In this document: positions 23,306 to 34,104 of the stretch, piece by piece
Layout of the letters: every line of letters begins with the position of its first letter
Numbering within the stretch: position 1 is the first letter of the stretch
Source: Zeus faber
Lineage: Eukaryota > Chordata > Actinopteri > Zeiformes > Zeidae
DNA length: 64,000 nucleotides
Assembly: GCA_960531495.1 (NCBI GenBank)
Contig: OY482864.1
Location: forward strand, 3,758,848 to 3,822,847
Reading direction: 5' to 3'
The notes under the pieces: model-generated
Database searches by the model: none
What the model was told of the DNA's origin: nothing
What the model saw: only the letters and a program-made list of their open reading frames with translations
Made by a program: the position numbers and the translations under genes

Positions 23306-24461
23306 AAAGCATTGGGTCTCATTCACAAAATGTATCTTAAATTCTTCTTACATTTGTACTTCATAAATGAGCCTTGTGTTAATTGAGTTGAACCAGAGGA
23401 TGAATGTTCGTAAACTCGACAGGCCTGTTGATTTGTGTATGTCGGAGTCACTAAAAAACACAAAAAAAAGTATGCCCCTATGGTGAAAAGACCCAAGATG
23501 AGAAAAGAATGTTAAGTCAAAATGTTCCGTTGTGAACACTATGTCGGGAGACAGTTATTTTCCCACAATGCTATGCAAACTTAAGCGTGGAGAAATTTGT
23601 CCTTCCTGAGTAATGGAAAACAACTGAATTGTAACAATTGTAAAACAGTTTGTATCTTTTGTTTCCACACCAGACAAATTAGTTATGCCTAAAATATCTA
23701 GAATGTGTAATCATGTGTAATAATATGCACATCAGAGCGTTTCAAAGAGTGTTCATGTGTGCCCTGCAAATGTTAAGTTCACATCATCAACCAAGACCCA
23801 AACTGCTGTATGAGTACAACTAGGGGATGGAGACAGAGAGGGAACAAGAGAGTGAGGGAACGCGAGAGAGCCAAAACACTGCAACGATGCATCAAGGCTG
23901 GAAACATTCTCAATCAAACACCACTTAAGTTGGGTGTGTGGCTGAGGGAGACACGTGTGCACGCAAATGCGCATACTTGCATACACTCAGGCCATACACA
24001 ATGCATTTTATCAGGATCTTCTTTTTCTTTTCCACCTCCGTAAATCAGCTGTTTTAGCTATATCTACACTAATGAGACTAGAAACAGGAAGTTACGCCGC
24101 TTCCCATTGGCAACCTAATGTAGCCAGTGTTACTCTTTGGGTGTACTGTGGGAATTTGCAAAAAGCTATTTTGAGTCAAATGTAATATTACTGTTATTCA
24201 AACATTTTTTAAATACACTCAAACACCCTTGACTATATAATGTGAGATTATCATTCTCGAGAGGAAACAGAGTGGTAAGTTTTTCAACAATAAATTAAGC
24301 GAAGGAAAACCATATGACGGGAACCAGCATTTTAATAAGTTGGGATTGAAAATCAGTGAACCTATCCTTTTTAAGTGGCGACAAGATCAGTGAAAGGTAA
24401 AGGGAGGACTAACAGGAGCAACAGCGTAAACTGTTATTACGCAAGATAACACAAGCTGTTT
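23306..24461 (-). other. Intronic, nothing recognised
   Basis: Short frames on both strands are without domains. About 23823-23870 is an AG-rich stretch. The segment ends at the target duplication of the large hAT. Confidence 0.4.
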
Positions 24462-24888
24462 ATCTACATCAGTGGTTCTCAACCTATTTGAACCGTGACC
24501 CCCCAAAAAAGGTAGGTTGGGTTTGGGACCCCCTCCCTCTCAACTTATCCTTGAACGTCGCTGCAGTGACCCGCTTCACTTCGACATCCCGCCCTGTTGG
24601 CACAGCTGTTTACACAGGCCTGTATGGCATGGAGCTCGGCATGAATTTGGCCTATTTTCTTTGCGCATGGGATGCAGACTTAATAGCGGTGGTCATATGG
24701 TGGCGATAGTAGCGTCGCCCCTTGCGGTTGCCTGTGCTGGCGCTCCAGTCGACTTTTGCACATTTTAGCATTTTTTTCCCGTTTTTATCATAATGTCCGC
24801 CAAAAAAGCATCAGCAGTTACCTCTTACGGCCGCGATGCCCTCATGGACATAAAAACTTCCCTAAACTAACAACTTTGGGACTTTTTA

Positions 24889-26237
24889 TTGGTAGAAGCA
24901 GAGTGGCCGGCTGAAATTCTACGCGGGAAGATGCTCAACAACAACAACAAAAATGGAGCCGCTGTTCCACGAGTGGGCCCATGGAGGAAGCACCGTGGTA
25001 AACGAGGCGGCATTTGGGTCAGAATGAGGACGCAACCTTACCGTTCACCTCTGCCAAGCATCCTTCTTGCCAACCTTCAGTCCCTGGAGAGCAAAATGGA
25101 TGAACTTCGAGCGAGGATTAAATTCCAACGTGACACGAGGAACTGTTGCGTCCTCTGTCTGACGGAAACATGGTTGAACCCACTGATGCCGGATGAAGCC
25201 ATCCGTCCAGCCGAGACTTCCTGGTGTTCTGAGGTGACAGATCGGGGGAGTCGGGGAAATCCAAAGGTGGAGGCGTCTGCCTAATGGTAACCAACTGCTG
25301 GTGTAACCCCAACAACACCGAGTTTCTCTCACGCTCCTGCTCGCCCAACCTGGAACAGCTGACCATCTTATGCCGCCCATTTTATCTCCCCCGGGAATTC
25401 AGCACGGTCATCATTACAGCCGTTTATATCCCACCGCAAGCGGATACTGACACAGCACTGTCGGACCTGTATGATGTGTTGTGCAGATTTCAAAACAAAC
25501 ATCCCAACGCGGCTGTGGTGGTGACTGGGGACTTTAACAGGGCGAACCTTAAAGAAGTTCTGCCTAATTTCCACCAACACATCACGTGTGCCACCAGGGA
25601 GGATAGAACTTTGGACCATTGCTACACACCTTACAAGAACGGATACAAGACCGTCTCGCTCCCTGCTTTCGGGAAATGTGACCACGCTACGATCTTGCTG
25701 CTTCCCGTTTACAGGCCTCTGATCGTGCAAGAACTGGTGGTGACGAGTGAAGTGAAGCGGTGACGGACCAATCGGAGGCTGCGCTTCAGGATGCACTTAC
25801 TGATGTAGAGTGGAACATGTTCCAATCAAGTTCAAATGACGTCAGCGAGTTTACGGATGTAGCGCTGAGTTATATGGCTACGTTAGCCAATAGCATCGTT
25901 CCCACGGTGTAAGTTTGGATATTTCCAAACCAGAAACCGTGGGTTGATAAATTCATCCGCTGCGCTCTGAATGCTCGCACGGCCGCTTACAACAACGGTC
26001 TTGTATCCAGAAATATGGACAATTACAAAGCGGCGTCGTACAATCTGCGGAGGGCGGTGAAGGATGCTAAATGGACGTACAGGGAGACTGTGGAGCTACA
26101 GATGGAGCAGGGAGACACAAGACGTTTGTGGGAGGGGCTGCGGATGATAACAAACTACAAGAGCAGCTCCTCCCCAGCCAGTGTGGACGCCTCCCTAGAC
26201 AACGAACTGAACTCCTTTTATGCGTGGTTTGAGTCTG
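24889..26237 (+). pseudogene. LINE ORF2 N-terminal part: endonuclease
   Basis: Frames 24889-25284 and 25284-25763 together show an AP-endonuclease-like domain: ILLANLQSLESKMDELRAR, VLCLTETWLNP, ITAVYIPPQADTD, VVVTGDFNRANL, RTLDHCYTP and FGKCDHATILL. Known role: nicking target DNA for target-primed reverse transcription. The catalytic SDH motif reads CDH here. Frameshifts separate the frames, and the third frame (26015-26237) ends at the L2 insertion. Non-functional. Confidence 0.8.
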
Positions 26238-26775
26238 ATACAGAATGCGGCGGCGCGACTGGTGTTCAACCAGCCAAAGAGGGCACATGTCACTCCGCTG
26301 CTCATCGAGCTCCACTGGTTACCTGTAGCCGCCCGCATCAAGTTCAAGTCTCTTATGCTGGCCTACAGAGTGATTGCTGGGAATGCTCCCACCTACTTAA
26401 GTGCTCTTGTAAGAGCACATGTTGCCCCCCGGATGCTGCGCTCGTCAAATGAGTGTCGCCTGGCTCTGCCGGCCATACAGCCACGGCAATCCAGGCTATT
26501 CTCATTTGTAGTTCCACGTTGGTGGAACGAGCTGCCAAAAATGACGAGAGCGGGGACCTCCCTCTCTGTCTTTAAGAAGCACCTGAAGACCCAGCTCTTC
26601 AGTGAGTACCTCCTGTCCTAATCTACAATTACTTAGCACCACCTTGCAGTATTTATTGTTATACCAATGTTGTTATTACACTAATCTCTGTCGCAATGTA
26701 GCTGAATGTTATTCTCCCTTGTAAGTCGCTTTGGATAAAAGCGTCTGCTAAATGACTAAATGTAATGTAATGTAA
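26238..26775 (+). mobile_element. 5'-truncated L2 insertion inside the LINE
   Basis: The 538 bp are nearly identical to the 3' end of the L2 at 50997-52405: ORF tail from [18 protein letters not shown] to [12 protein letters not shown], then the GTCGCTTTGGATAAAAGCGT tail and (TAATG)n. The direct repeat TGAGTCTG flanks it (26230-26237 and 26776-26783), a target-site duplication. About six amino-acid differences from the longer copy over roughly 128 residues suggest a young, related source. Confidence 0.92.
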
Positions 26776-26784
26776 TGAGTCTGG

Positions 26785-28120
26785 CAATTCTGGCAACTTA
26801 GCTCGCTGGCTAATTGGAGTTACACCGCTGGGGATGAGCGCGCACTCTCGGTGTCGTGCACAAGGTCAGGAACGCTCTGATGCGGGTAAACACCAGGAAA
26901 GTTGCGGGCCCAGACGGCATATCTGGGCGAGTACTGAAAACCTGTGCTAACCAGCTAGCTCTGGTGTTCACTACAATATTCAACATCTCCCTGGCTGAAT
27001 CAGTGGTCCCGTCCTGCTTCAAGAGGTCCACCGTCGTTCCTGTCCCGAAGATCTCCTCTCCTGCCTGCCTGAATGACTACCGCCCGGCGGCCCTCACCTC
27101 GGTGGTCATAAAGTGTTTCGAGAGGCTGATTAAGGATTATATCTGCGCCTCCCTCCCCCGCACCTTGGCCCCGTTGCAATTTGCGTACAGGCAGAACAGA
27201 TCCACGGATGACGCGGTCTCCCAGGTACTGCACACCACGCTCACGCACCTGGATGGCCAGAAGGGGGCCTATGTGAGAATGCTGTTCATTGATTACAGTT
27301 CAGCTTTCAACACCATAGTCCCCACCAGACTGGCTGTCAAGCTGAAGGAGCTCGGACTGAATACGCCGCTGTGTGCCTGGATCCTGGACTTCCTCACAGC
27401 CCCGCCCCAGGTGGTTAGGGTGGGGAAGCACATGTCCAGCCCCCTCATCCTGAATACAGGATCCCCCCAGGGCTGCGTCCTCAGCCCCCTACTGTACTCC
27501 CTGTACACACATGACTCATCAAGTTTGCTGACGACACCGTTGTGGTAGGCCTGATCACTGACTGCGATGAGAAGACCTACCGCGAGGAGGTGGCTGACCT
27601 GTCACTCTGGTGCCAGGATAACAGCCTACACCTGAATGTCAGCAGAACTAAGAACTGTTTGTGGACTTAAGGCGAGGATTACAATCGAGGACGCACACGC
27701 CCTTGGTGATTAATGGGACTTCTGTTGACAGGGTGAGCAGCTTCAAGTACCTGGGAGTCCACATCACAGAGGACTTAACATGGACTATACAAACAGACAC
27801 TCTGGTGAGAAAGGCGAGGCAGCGTCTTTACCACCTCAGGCAGCTGAGGAAATTCCGGGTCTCGGTGAGGATCCTCAAGTCCTGCTACTGTGGAGCAGTG
27901 GAGAGCATCCTGACAGCCAACATCACTGCCTGGTTTGGGAACTGTACTGCTCAGGATAGGCGGGCCCTGCAGAGGGTGGTGCGTTCAGCTGAACGTACCA
28001 CTGGAACCACCCTCCCCTCCCTGCAGGACTTATGCACCAGGAGGTGTAGTAGCAGAGCCTGCAGGATCATGAAGGATCCTCATCACCCCAACAACGGACT
28101 GTTCCAGCTGCTGTGGTGAG
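26785..28120 (+). pseudogene. LINE ORF2 C-terminal part: reverse transcriptase
   Basis: Frame 26856-27548 carries RT motifs: [58 protein letters not shown] and [19 protein letters not shown]. The catalytic FADDT (about 27527) is in a different frame, so a frameshift precedes it. Frame 27661-28119 continues with VDRVSSFKYLGVHITEDLTW and ALQRVVRSAERTTGTTLP. The order and motifs match the ORF2 C-terminal half of Rex/CR1-type LINEs. Confidence 0.85.
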
Positions 28121-28690
28121 GCAAGCGCCTCCGCAGTCACACAGCGAGAACAGAGACTTAGACAGAGTTTTTTCCCGCAAGCCATAAGAACTGTCAATGC
28201 TAACCTCACCAGGGGTCCTCACTAAGCCACACACATAGGCTCCACTACCTTACTGTACTGTATGTAGCATACTGTACCGCATACTGTGTCACTGTTCTGG
28301 GTTGTTCAGTGATACCGTATTGCTGCGCCGTACTGTTGTATACTGTGCTGTATTATCCCACAAACACTACCTCACTTTATTCACACGCCACTTTAATGCA
28401 CATATCTGTATATACACATAATTGCCTATCTCATATACATAAGTCGATCCCATATATGTAAGCCTATTCCCTTTATCTATTCCATTTTATTTTATATATT
28501 TTTATTTTATTCTATAAAGTATTCGACTTACTGAATTACGTTTTAGGAATCAGTTCGTTGGTCTTGTAGAAAGAAATTTTCCTAGGACATATTGTGTGTA
28601 ATCACCGGGTGCGTTGCATTACATTTCACTGAATATATGTACGAAAGTATGTCTATGTATTTGACGAATAAACCTCTTAAATCTTGAAGA
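28121..28690 (+). repeat. LINE 3' UTR
   Basis: It follows the ORF2 stop and includes a TACTGTACTGTATG-type repeat (28245-28345) and AT-rich sequence. A 100-bp block (28506-28602, TTACGTTTTAGGAATCAGTT and CCTAGGACATATTGTGTG) is also present inside the Gypsy element at 55106-55232. It ends with AATAAACCTCTTAAATCTTG. Confidence 0.65.
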
Positions 28691-29237
28691 GTGAGAGACC
28701 CTCTGCTGCAAATACACGCTTCTCTACTCCCTGTTTGTCCCAGGGGTTACTATCACACATGACAGCTAATAAACACACACATGACAGCTACCAAACATAT
28801 ACAAACCTTGCATTATTGACCAAAAATATACAAAACATGAGATCAAATTGGCTTTAATTGCAATTTTATTCAAGGTCCGACGGCACAACTAATTCTGAAG
28901 GAGGCGACACGACAGATTTACAAGCTGAATAATGGCAGTAGTCATATCAGTAAAAATCATATTCTTAAGATAGCTGCACTTGCAAAACAGCTTTAAGCAC
29001 AGTCCAAATACCTTTTAGTCCATGCAGGCTTCTATTCTCGGTTCATTCACAGTTCTTATAACAGTTAGGCCTGTTGGAGGCTTGTAACCTATTATCAGTC
29101 CTTTTGTCCCCTTTTGTGACAGCAATTCTCGGTCTGTTGATTCCGTTTGATTTGAACAGTTAGACCTGTCAAGGCATATAGGCTTGAATTATTATTTTTC
29201 TCCCCTTTGTAACAGGGATAACATTCACATACCCGTT

Positions 29238-31696
29238 TTAGTGGGATGGCTGGGCCTGTTTCTTTGAACAAAGCAGCTGTATTCTTGGTTTTAGGCTGGA
29301 GACTGCGACACGAAGATCATCTTCAACTCTGATGAGCCGTGATCTATACTTGTTCTTGATAAATATCAGCGAGGAAAAAGTCTTCTCACATAGATATGTC
29401 GATCCAAAAGGAATAAGTATATCCATCACAGTCTTTGATAGTCTTGGGTATTCCGCAGCCACTGACAGAATTCCTCCAGTGTGCAAGATACAAAAGTGGC
29501 CTGTAATGTGTGGTCAGAGGAGAGGTCCAAGAGCGTATCCTCAAGTTCCCAGGACAGGTGCTGTGACAGTTGAGGTGGTGAAAGGCTGGCATATCCAATA
29601 ATTTCTCTTTAGGGGTGTCGTCTTTATGGAAGTACATATTGAAACGGTCAAGCAGGCTTCTTAACTCCTTTCATTGTCCACGAAGTCCTCGAGCTCAGGT
29701 AACATTTCAACATAGCTCTGCTTGACTCGCGCAGCCCACGGCTCTTGCTTCCTAGTAAATGGTGAAATCTTGGCTGAAAGTGTGAGGACATTGGTGTTTG
29801 GCCCTTGGAGGGACATGTTTAGACAGTTCAGTTTATCAAATATGCCTGCCAGATATGCTAGGCTGGTAACCCACTTGGGGTCAGTCAGGTGGTCAGCAGA
29901 GGGGAACCGCATTCTGATAGGAAGATATGGACCTCTTAACACAGTTCAAATAGTCGGATTAAAACTATCCCCTGTGAGAGCTCTCTCACCTCTGTTTGAA
30001 ATTGTAAAGAATCGTGTTCCGATCCAAATTCATGGCAGAGTGCGGCGGACAGTCTAGTATTCATCTGGTAAGATTTCATGAAGTTAACCACTTTAATTGC
30101 TGTTTGCAGAACGTCGCGGAGTTGTGGCCCGAGGTCCTTGCTAGCGAAGGCTTCACTGTGGATAATGCAATGCGAGAATTACTCATGCGGTGCCACTTCT
30201 AAAACGTTTAACTTTTATTCACTTTCATGTCCCCTGCATGGTGCCAGCTCCATCTGTACACACAGAGATACAATTTTCCCAGCTTGGACCCTCCTCACGC
30301 TTTTCAGTGTCCAGTTTGTTAAAAATGTCACAACCAGTACAGTACAAGTATCTTGCAAAAACAAGTAACTGCGCATCACTGGATACATCAGTTGATTTGT
30401 CAATTTGCAGGGAAAATCCTCTACTTTTCTTCACTCTGTCAATGAGCTGGACTTTACTGTAGTTTGCTATGTCACCAATGCGCTTCGCCATTATGTCATT
30501 AGACACTGGAATAGTATCAGGCGTACTAGCTGTTTTGTCACCATGCATGATGCAGGCCATTGCAATCGCTACTGGGATCAGGCTCTCAGCAATGGTATGG
30601 GGCTTTTTTGCTGATTGAGCAACTGGGTACGCCACTTCCAGCGTTTCCGTTTTCTGGTAATTGCCGGTTTTTAACCGGTAAAATCTGTTGAAGTTGAAGA
30701 CATATTTAAATCCCTCCAGTCATAATGTCTGGTGAAAATAATTCCCTCTAATTTGAATTAGTGCTGGGTGGATCATTTCGACAAAAAAGTCAGCAGATCT
30801 GTTCATTTCCGTGCTCGGCAAGTTGCAACGGGAAGCCAATCAGTTTGGACGATTTAAAGCTGATCTGAAAGCTTCACCTCTGACCAATCACGTTTATCGA
30901 TATAGAACTAAGCCCCGCCCCCTGGCCCGTGGACAGGTTGCACTTGTAAACACAGTAGACACACACGGAGCGGAAACAGAGCCACAGCATCTAGAACTCT
31001 GAGTAGAAACAAAAAGATGACCTGTCGTTGGGACATATACATCCATAGTTTGCAGTTTTTTGGGATATTTAGCTTCCGACCAAAAGCAGACGGTAAATAT
31101 TCATTGTGTAAAATATGCCGTCAGGACACCAAACTTTATTATTTATTTAGACTTACTTGCCATATTTATTTTGTTTTTGAATTGATCAAAATTTTATTTT
31201 AGTGAAATGTTCATTTAAGCGGCTGCACTTGTAACTTATTGTTCACGAAATGAATGGAAATTATTAGATTTCAAGTAGTAATACTCTATTTATTATTTTT
31301 AAACTGCCATTTACTGACGGGACTTATTTTATTTTTAATATTCAAAAAAATATATTGTACATCTACATGCTTTGATGATGTCATTCTCTAGATAGACTGC
31401 TTATAAATTGGTTTTTAAGCTCAATAAACACAGATAGCATTTGACTGGAATCCCTTCAGAAGACAGAACACATTGTGGATATTCCACTTCCAGTTTTTGG
31501 CAAAGCACGTTAATCCGTACAACAGAAACTCAAACTGATATCTACGAGGCTTGTTGGAGGCCAGGGAATCTGTCAGAACTGTCGGCACCTTACGTTTTTC
31601 AGTTGCTGGTGTACTTTCGAGTGGCCCACCTTCACACATCTCTTCTTGGTCCACATCTTGAGCTGGCAGACCTTTTGTGAGAAGCCACTGCGCCAT
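29238..31696 (-). pseudogene. hAT transposase (ZBED5/FAM200-like) pseudogene
   Basis: Pieces lie in order on the minus strand. The N-terminus is at 31696-31421 (MAQWLLTKG, KPRRYQFEFLLYGLTCF, a decayed BED-finger region). A core is at 30635-30225 (AKKPHTIAESLIPVAIAMAC, SRGFSLQIDKSTDVSSDAQL). The segment at 29942-29661 carries YLAGIFDKLNCLNMSLQGPN. The C-terminal hAT dimerisation motif (LSKTVMDILIPFGSTYLCEK, IKNKYRSRL) is at 29486-29238. Known role: cut-and-paste transposition with 8-bp duplications, which this element shows. Frames are broken by shifts and by about 0.8 kb of foreign sequence at about 30640-31400. Confidence 0.85.
31017..31202 (+). pseudogene. Possible BED-type zinc finger of a second hAT element
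   Basis: Plus-strand frame FFGIFSFRPKADGKYSLC followed by KICRQDTKL and a downstream His resembles the start of a BED finger (aromatic residues, RPKADGK, C-x2-C). It lies antisense inside the ~780-bp gap of the host hAT transposase, after GTGCTGGGTGGATCATTTCG (about 30764), which looks like a hAT-type end. This suggests a second, decayed hAT fragment inserted in reverse. Short and unverified. Confidence 0.4.
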
Positions 31697-32053
31697 ATTC
31701 AGCCACTTTATTGCAGAAGTTGGCTAGCTTGGCCAAGCATCTGTCACTGTGCCACCCAAGCCAGAGGAGACCTTTTTGGCGCCCTCCTCAGTGTGCGCAC
31801 ATACACGCACTCACACGCTAATTTCACTCAGTCTCTCAAATCAGTTTTATTATGACCACATTATATCATTGGCATGATAGAATGGAAAAAACATTCACAA
31901 AAAATATTTATAAAAATGTGTTCCCCAAGGGGTGTGCGACCCCCAGGTTTGGAACCGTTGATCTACATACTCCCACCTAGCTCCACAGGGCAATTAGCAG
32001 ACTGCGCAGAAGACAAGTGCCCATGGCTCTGAATGATACTGGCTCACAAAGCA

Positions 32054-32055
<2 letters not shown>

Positions 32056-32132
<77 letters not shown>
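32056..32132. repeat. (CA)n microsatellite
   Basis: A 77-bp CA tract 350 bp downstream (in gene sense) of the ankfn1 exon at 32481-32606. The flanking words CTGAATGATACTGGCTCACAAAGCA are repeated at 32029-32053 and 32347-32371, so a local duplication surrounds the tract (quoted in parts: GAATGATACTGGCTCACAAA). Confidence 0.96.
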
Positions 32133-32134
<2 letters not shown>

Positions 32135-32480
32135 CCGAGTATAGGTACAGATCTGCTGCCTTGACTGAACAGTATCAAATTAAGTTGGTTTGTTCATTTA
32201 GATACATGTCATCTATCTTCTACGTTTCAAAAAAACAACAGTATTTTTTTTTGGGAAAGTATTTTTCTTAATATCTGACATGTTTCATATGTGTCCGATA
32301 GTAGCCAGTTATCCAATACCAATATCAGGTAGATCTCAAACTATCTCTGAATGATACTGGCTCACAAAGCAAAGGGGACACATACACACACAAACGTAAC
32401 ATACACTGTGAGTAGCTATATAATTTGTGTGATGTTATTGATAATTTTAAAGTGTGTGTGTGCATGCACGTTGTTCCTAC

Positions 32481-32606
32481 CTGTCCAGACTGAGTGAGGA
32501 TGGCAGTGCTCCTGTGTAAAACAGGGGTCTGAGGTCTTGGATCAGTGCATCGCCTTCTGCCCTCTGGTTCCACTTCTGGGCAAGACGCAGGAGCTTGCTC
32601 TCTGAC
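32481..32606 (-). CDS. ankfn1: Ankfn1-like exon, most upstream one visible
   Basis: This 126-nt exon encodes 41 full codons: RSESKLLRLAQKWNQRAEGD then ALIQDLRPLFYTGALPSSLS. The acceptor TTTTCTGGTGTCAG (AG at 32607-32608) and donor GTAGGA (32475-32480) are canonical. It begins with one codon base and ends with two (AG), which the first base of the exon at 16934-17132 completes to AGT (Ser). Phase agreement and the absence of any recognised repeat support a real exon. The peptide matches no domain I can name; membership of ankfn1 is inferred from phase, strand and order. The preceding exon must end in phase 2 and was not found. Confidence 0.7.
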
Positions 32607-32638
32607 CTGACACCAGAAAACAGCGGCGGGTAAAAATA

Positions 32639-32655
32639 ATATATACATATATATA

Positions 32656-32724
<69 letters not shown>
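32639..32724. repeat. (TA)n / poly(A) / (TA)n compound tract
   Basis: TA dinucleotides, a run of about 38 A, then TA dinucleotides again. It begins about 30 bp beyond the acceptor of the exon at 32481-32606, in its upstream intron, where the branch point would normally lie further in. Confidence 0.95.
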
Positions 32725-32726
<2 letters not shown>

Positions 32727-32836
32727 AAATGTTTGTCAGTGAGTTGATGCTGATGTAGAGAAAGTGGAGGAGGAGAGATCGCTGGCAGGGGAAAGCAGCG
32801 GACTTTCTTCCGTAGGTAAATCTCCAGGTTCTCCAA
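32725..32836 (-). other. Open stretch upstream of the exon, exon status doubtful
   Basis: Minus-strand frame LENLEIYLRKKVRCFPLPAI is preceded by an acceptor-like TTGAGAGTCTAACAG. It looks codon-like, but no GT donor gives an ending phase compatible with the next exon, and the frame runs straight into the TA tract. It may be an exon disrupted by the microsatellite, or chance. Confidence 0.2.
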
Positions 32837-33164
32837 CTGTTAGACTCTCAAGCAAGTAAAAAATAAAAAAATAAAAAAATAAAAAAAATAAAAAAGTCAA
32901 AAGATTTAAGAATGCAGAGTTCTCCTTTCCGTGACATACTCAAAAAATAAAAAAAGAGATGTTAATTGTAAATCCGGTGTCATCCAACAACACCACAGAT
33001 ACTCACAACAACAAAAAGCCCCCTGGCTGCTTCTCAGTAGATCACCCAAGCTGGCAGGCTTCGCTCCTGGGTCAATCTCTCTGACCGCCTGCCGCCTGTG
33101 CAGAGCTCCTTTATCTCTAGGGTATCAAATCCGGAGTACAGAAGGCTACTGTAGACGTGTCTGT

Positions 33165-33618
33165 GTGTGTGCACGCGTGCGTGTGTGTGTGTGTGTATAA
33201 GTGTCAAGCTAGAGTAGCTTGTCTGTGCCTCTGCTGGCGCATGCACTCCAGAGGACACCTGTTTCGACAGAGCGGCGAGAGAGCGGATTGCGCGGGAGAA
33301 TAAATGAACACGGCGTGTGTTTATTGAGAGCGGTGGAGCGATGAAGACCGAGAGTAAGGGGGGGTGAGAGAGAGAAAGATATATACAGAGAGGGAGAGAG
33401 AGGGAAGACAGAGAGATATATCAAGAAATAGGGGGAGTGGTACAGAGAGAGAGAAAGAGAGATAAGGAGCCAGAAATTGAGAGTGATAGAAAGAGAGGGA
33501 GCGAGGGAGAGTTATAAAGAGGACAAAGAGACAGATGAGACACAGAGGAGAACACGAGATGGAGAAATCAGATAGAAAGAGAAAATCACAAATGAAGCAC
33601 ATTTGAACACATTAAATA

Positions 33619-33709
<91 letters not shown>

Positions 33710-34025
33710 ATGGAGAAAAGGGGACAATCTGCAATGAAGGAGGGAAGGGGGAGGGAAAAAATGAGAAAAGAGCGAGAGGAAGGAGGGAGGTGAAGAGAGG
33801 AGAGCAACCTGTTGTCCTCCCCCTCGAATCCCCTTTTGTCTGCCTTATCTGACAGAACAGCTGCTTCATCTCAGGCATGCTTGCAGTCGGGCGCGTGTGT
33901 GTGTATGTGTGTGTGTGTGTGTGTGTACAGCCCTTGTACAACTGCCAGCTCTGCTCTTGGTATCAGTATTGTAATGACTGTGTAAATAGCAGTGGATAAT
34001 ATATGTCCCGCTGAGCCAGTGATTT

Positions 34026-34103
<78 letters not shown>
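33165..34103. repeat. Microsatellite-rich block
   Basis: Contents are GT tracts (33165-33197, 33893-33927), a GA-rich region from 33350 culminating in pure (GA)n at 33622-33708, and a CA tract at 34028-34103. All long frames here are dipeptide artefacts. The unique spacer 33200-33320 is moderately GC-rich. Confidence 0.92.

Positions 34104-34104
<1 letters not shown>

Larger units (their letters stand above)
24700..28690 (+). mobile_element. Non-LTR retrotransposon (Rex/CR1/jockey-type), nearly full length
   Basis: It carries an apurinic-type endonuclease and reverse transcriptase ORF2 and a 3' UTR ending near AATAAACCTCTTAAATCTTG. The ORF is broken into several frames and interrupted by an L2 fragment (26238-26775). 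It lies inside the hAT at 24470-31960, so it inserted after that element. The exact 5' end is unclear. The superfamily call is from protein style only; Rex1, CR1 and jockey were not separated. Confidence 0.8.
24470..31960. mobile_element. Large hAT element (Charlie-like ends), 7491 bp with nested insertions
   Basis: The left end CAGTGGTTCTCAACC and the reverse complement of the right end, CAACGGTTCCAAACC, are inverted repeats of the CAGNGGTTCTCAACC type. Exact 8-bp target duplications ATCTACAT flank them (24462-24469 and 31961-31968). The minus strand carries a broken hAT transposase (29238-31696). A 4 kb LINE sits in the left half. Without the insertions the element would be about 3-3.5 kb, normal for an autonomous hAT. 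Confidence 0.92.
17133..32480 (-). other. ankfn1: Ankfn1 intron (15348 bp)
   Basis: It runs from the GTAGGA donor at 32475-32480 to the acceptor at 17133-17134. Much of its length is transposon: a small hAT (20050-20616), two MITEs (21255-23305) and the 7.5 kb nested hAT (24470-31960). Phases of the flanking exons match (2/2). Confidence 0.75.

Noticed and set aside
24470..31960. Idea that the ZBED-like gene might be a domesticated host gene
   Set aside because: The terminal repeats and 8-bp duplication are intact and the reading frame is broken at several places, so it is a dead transposon.
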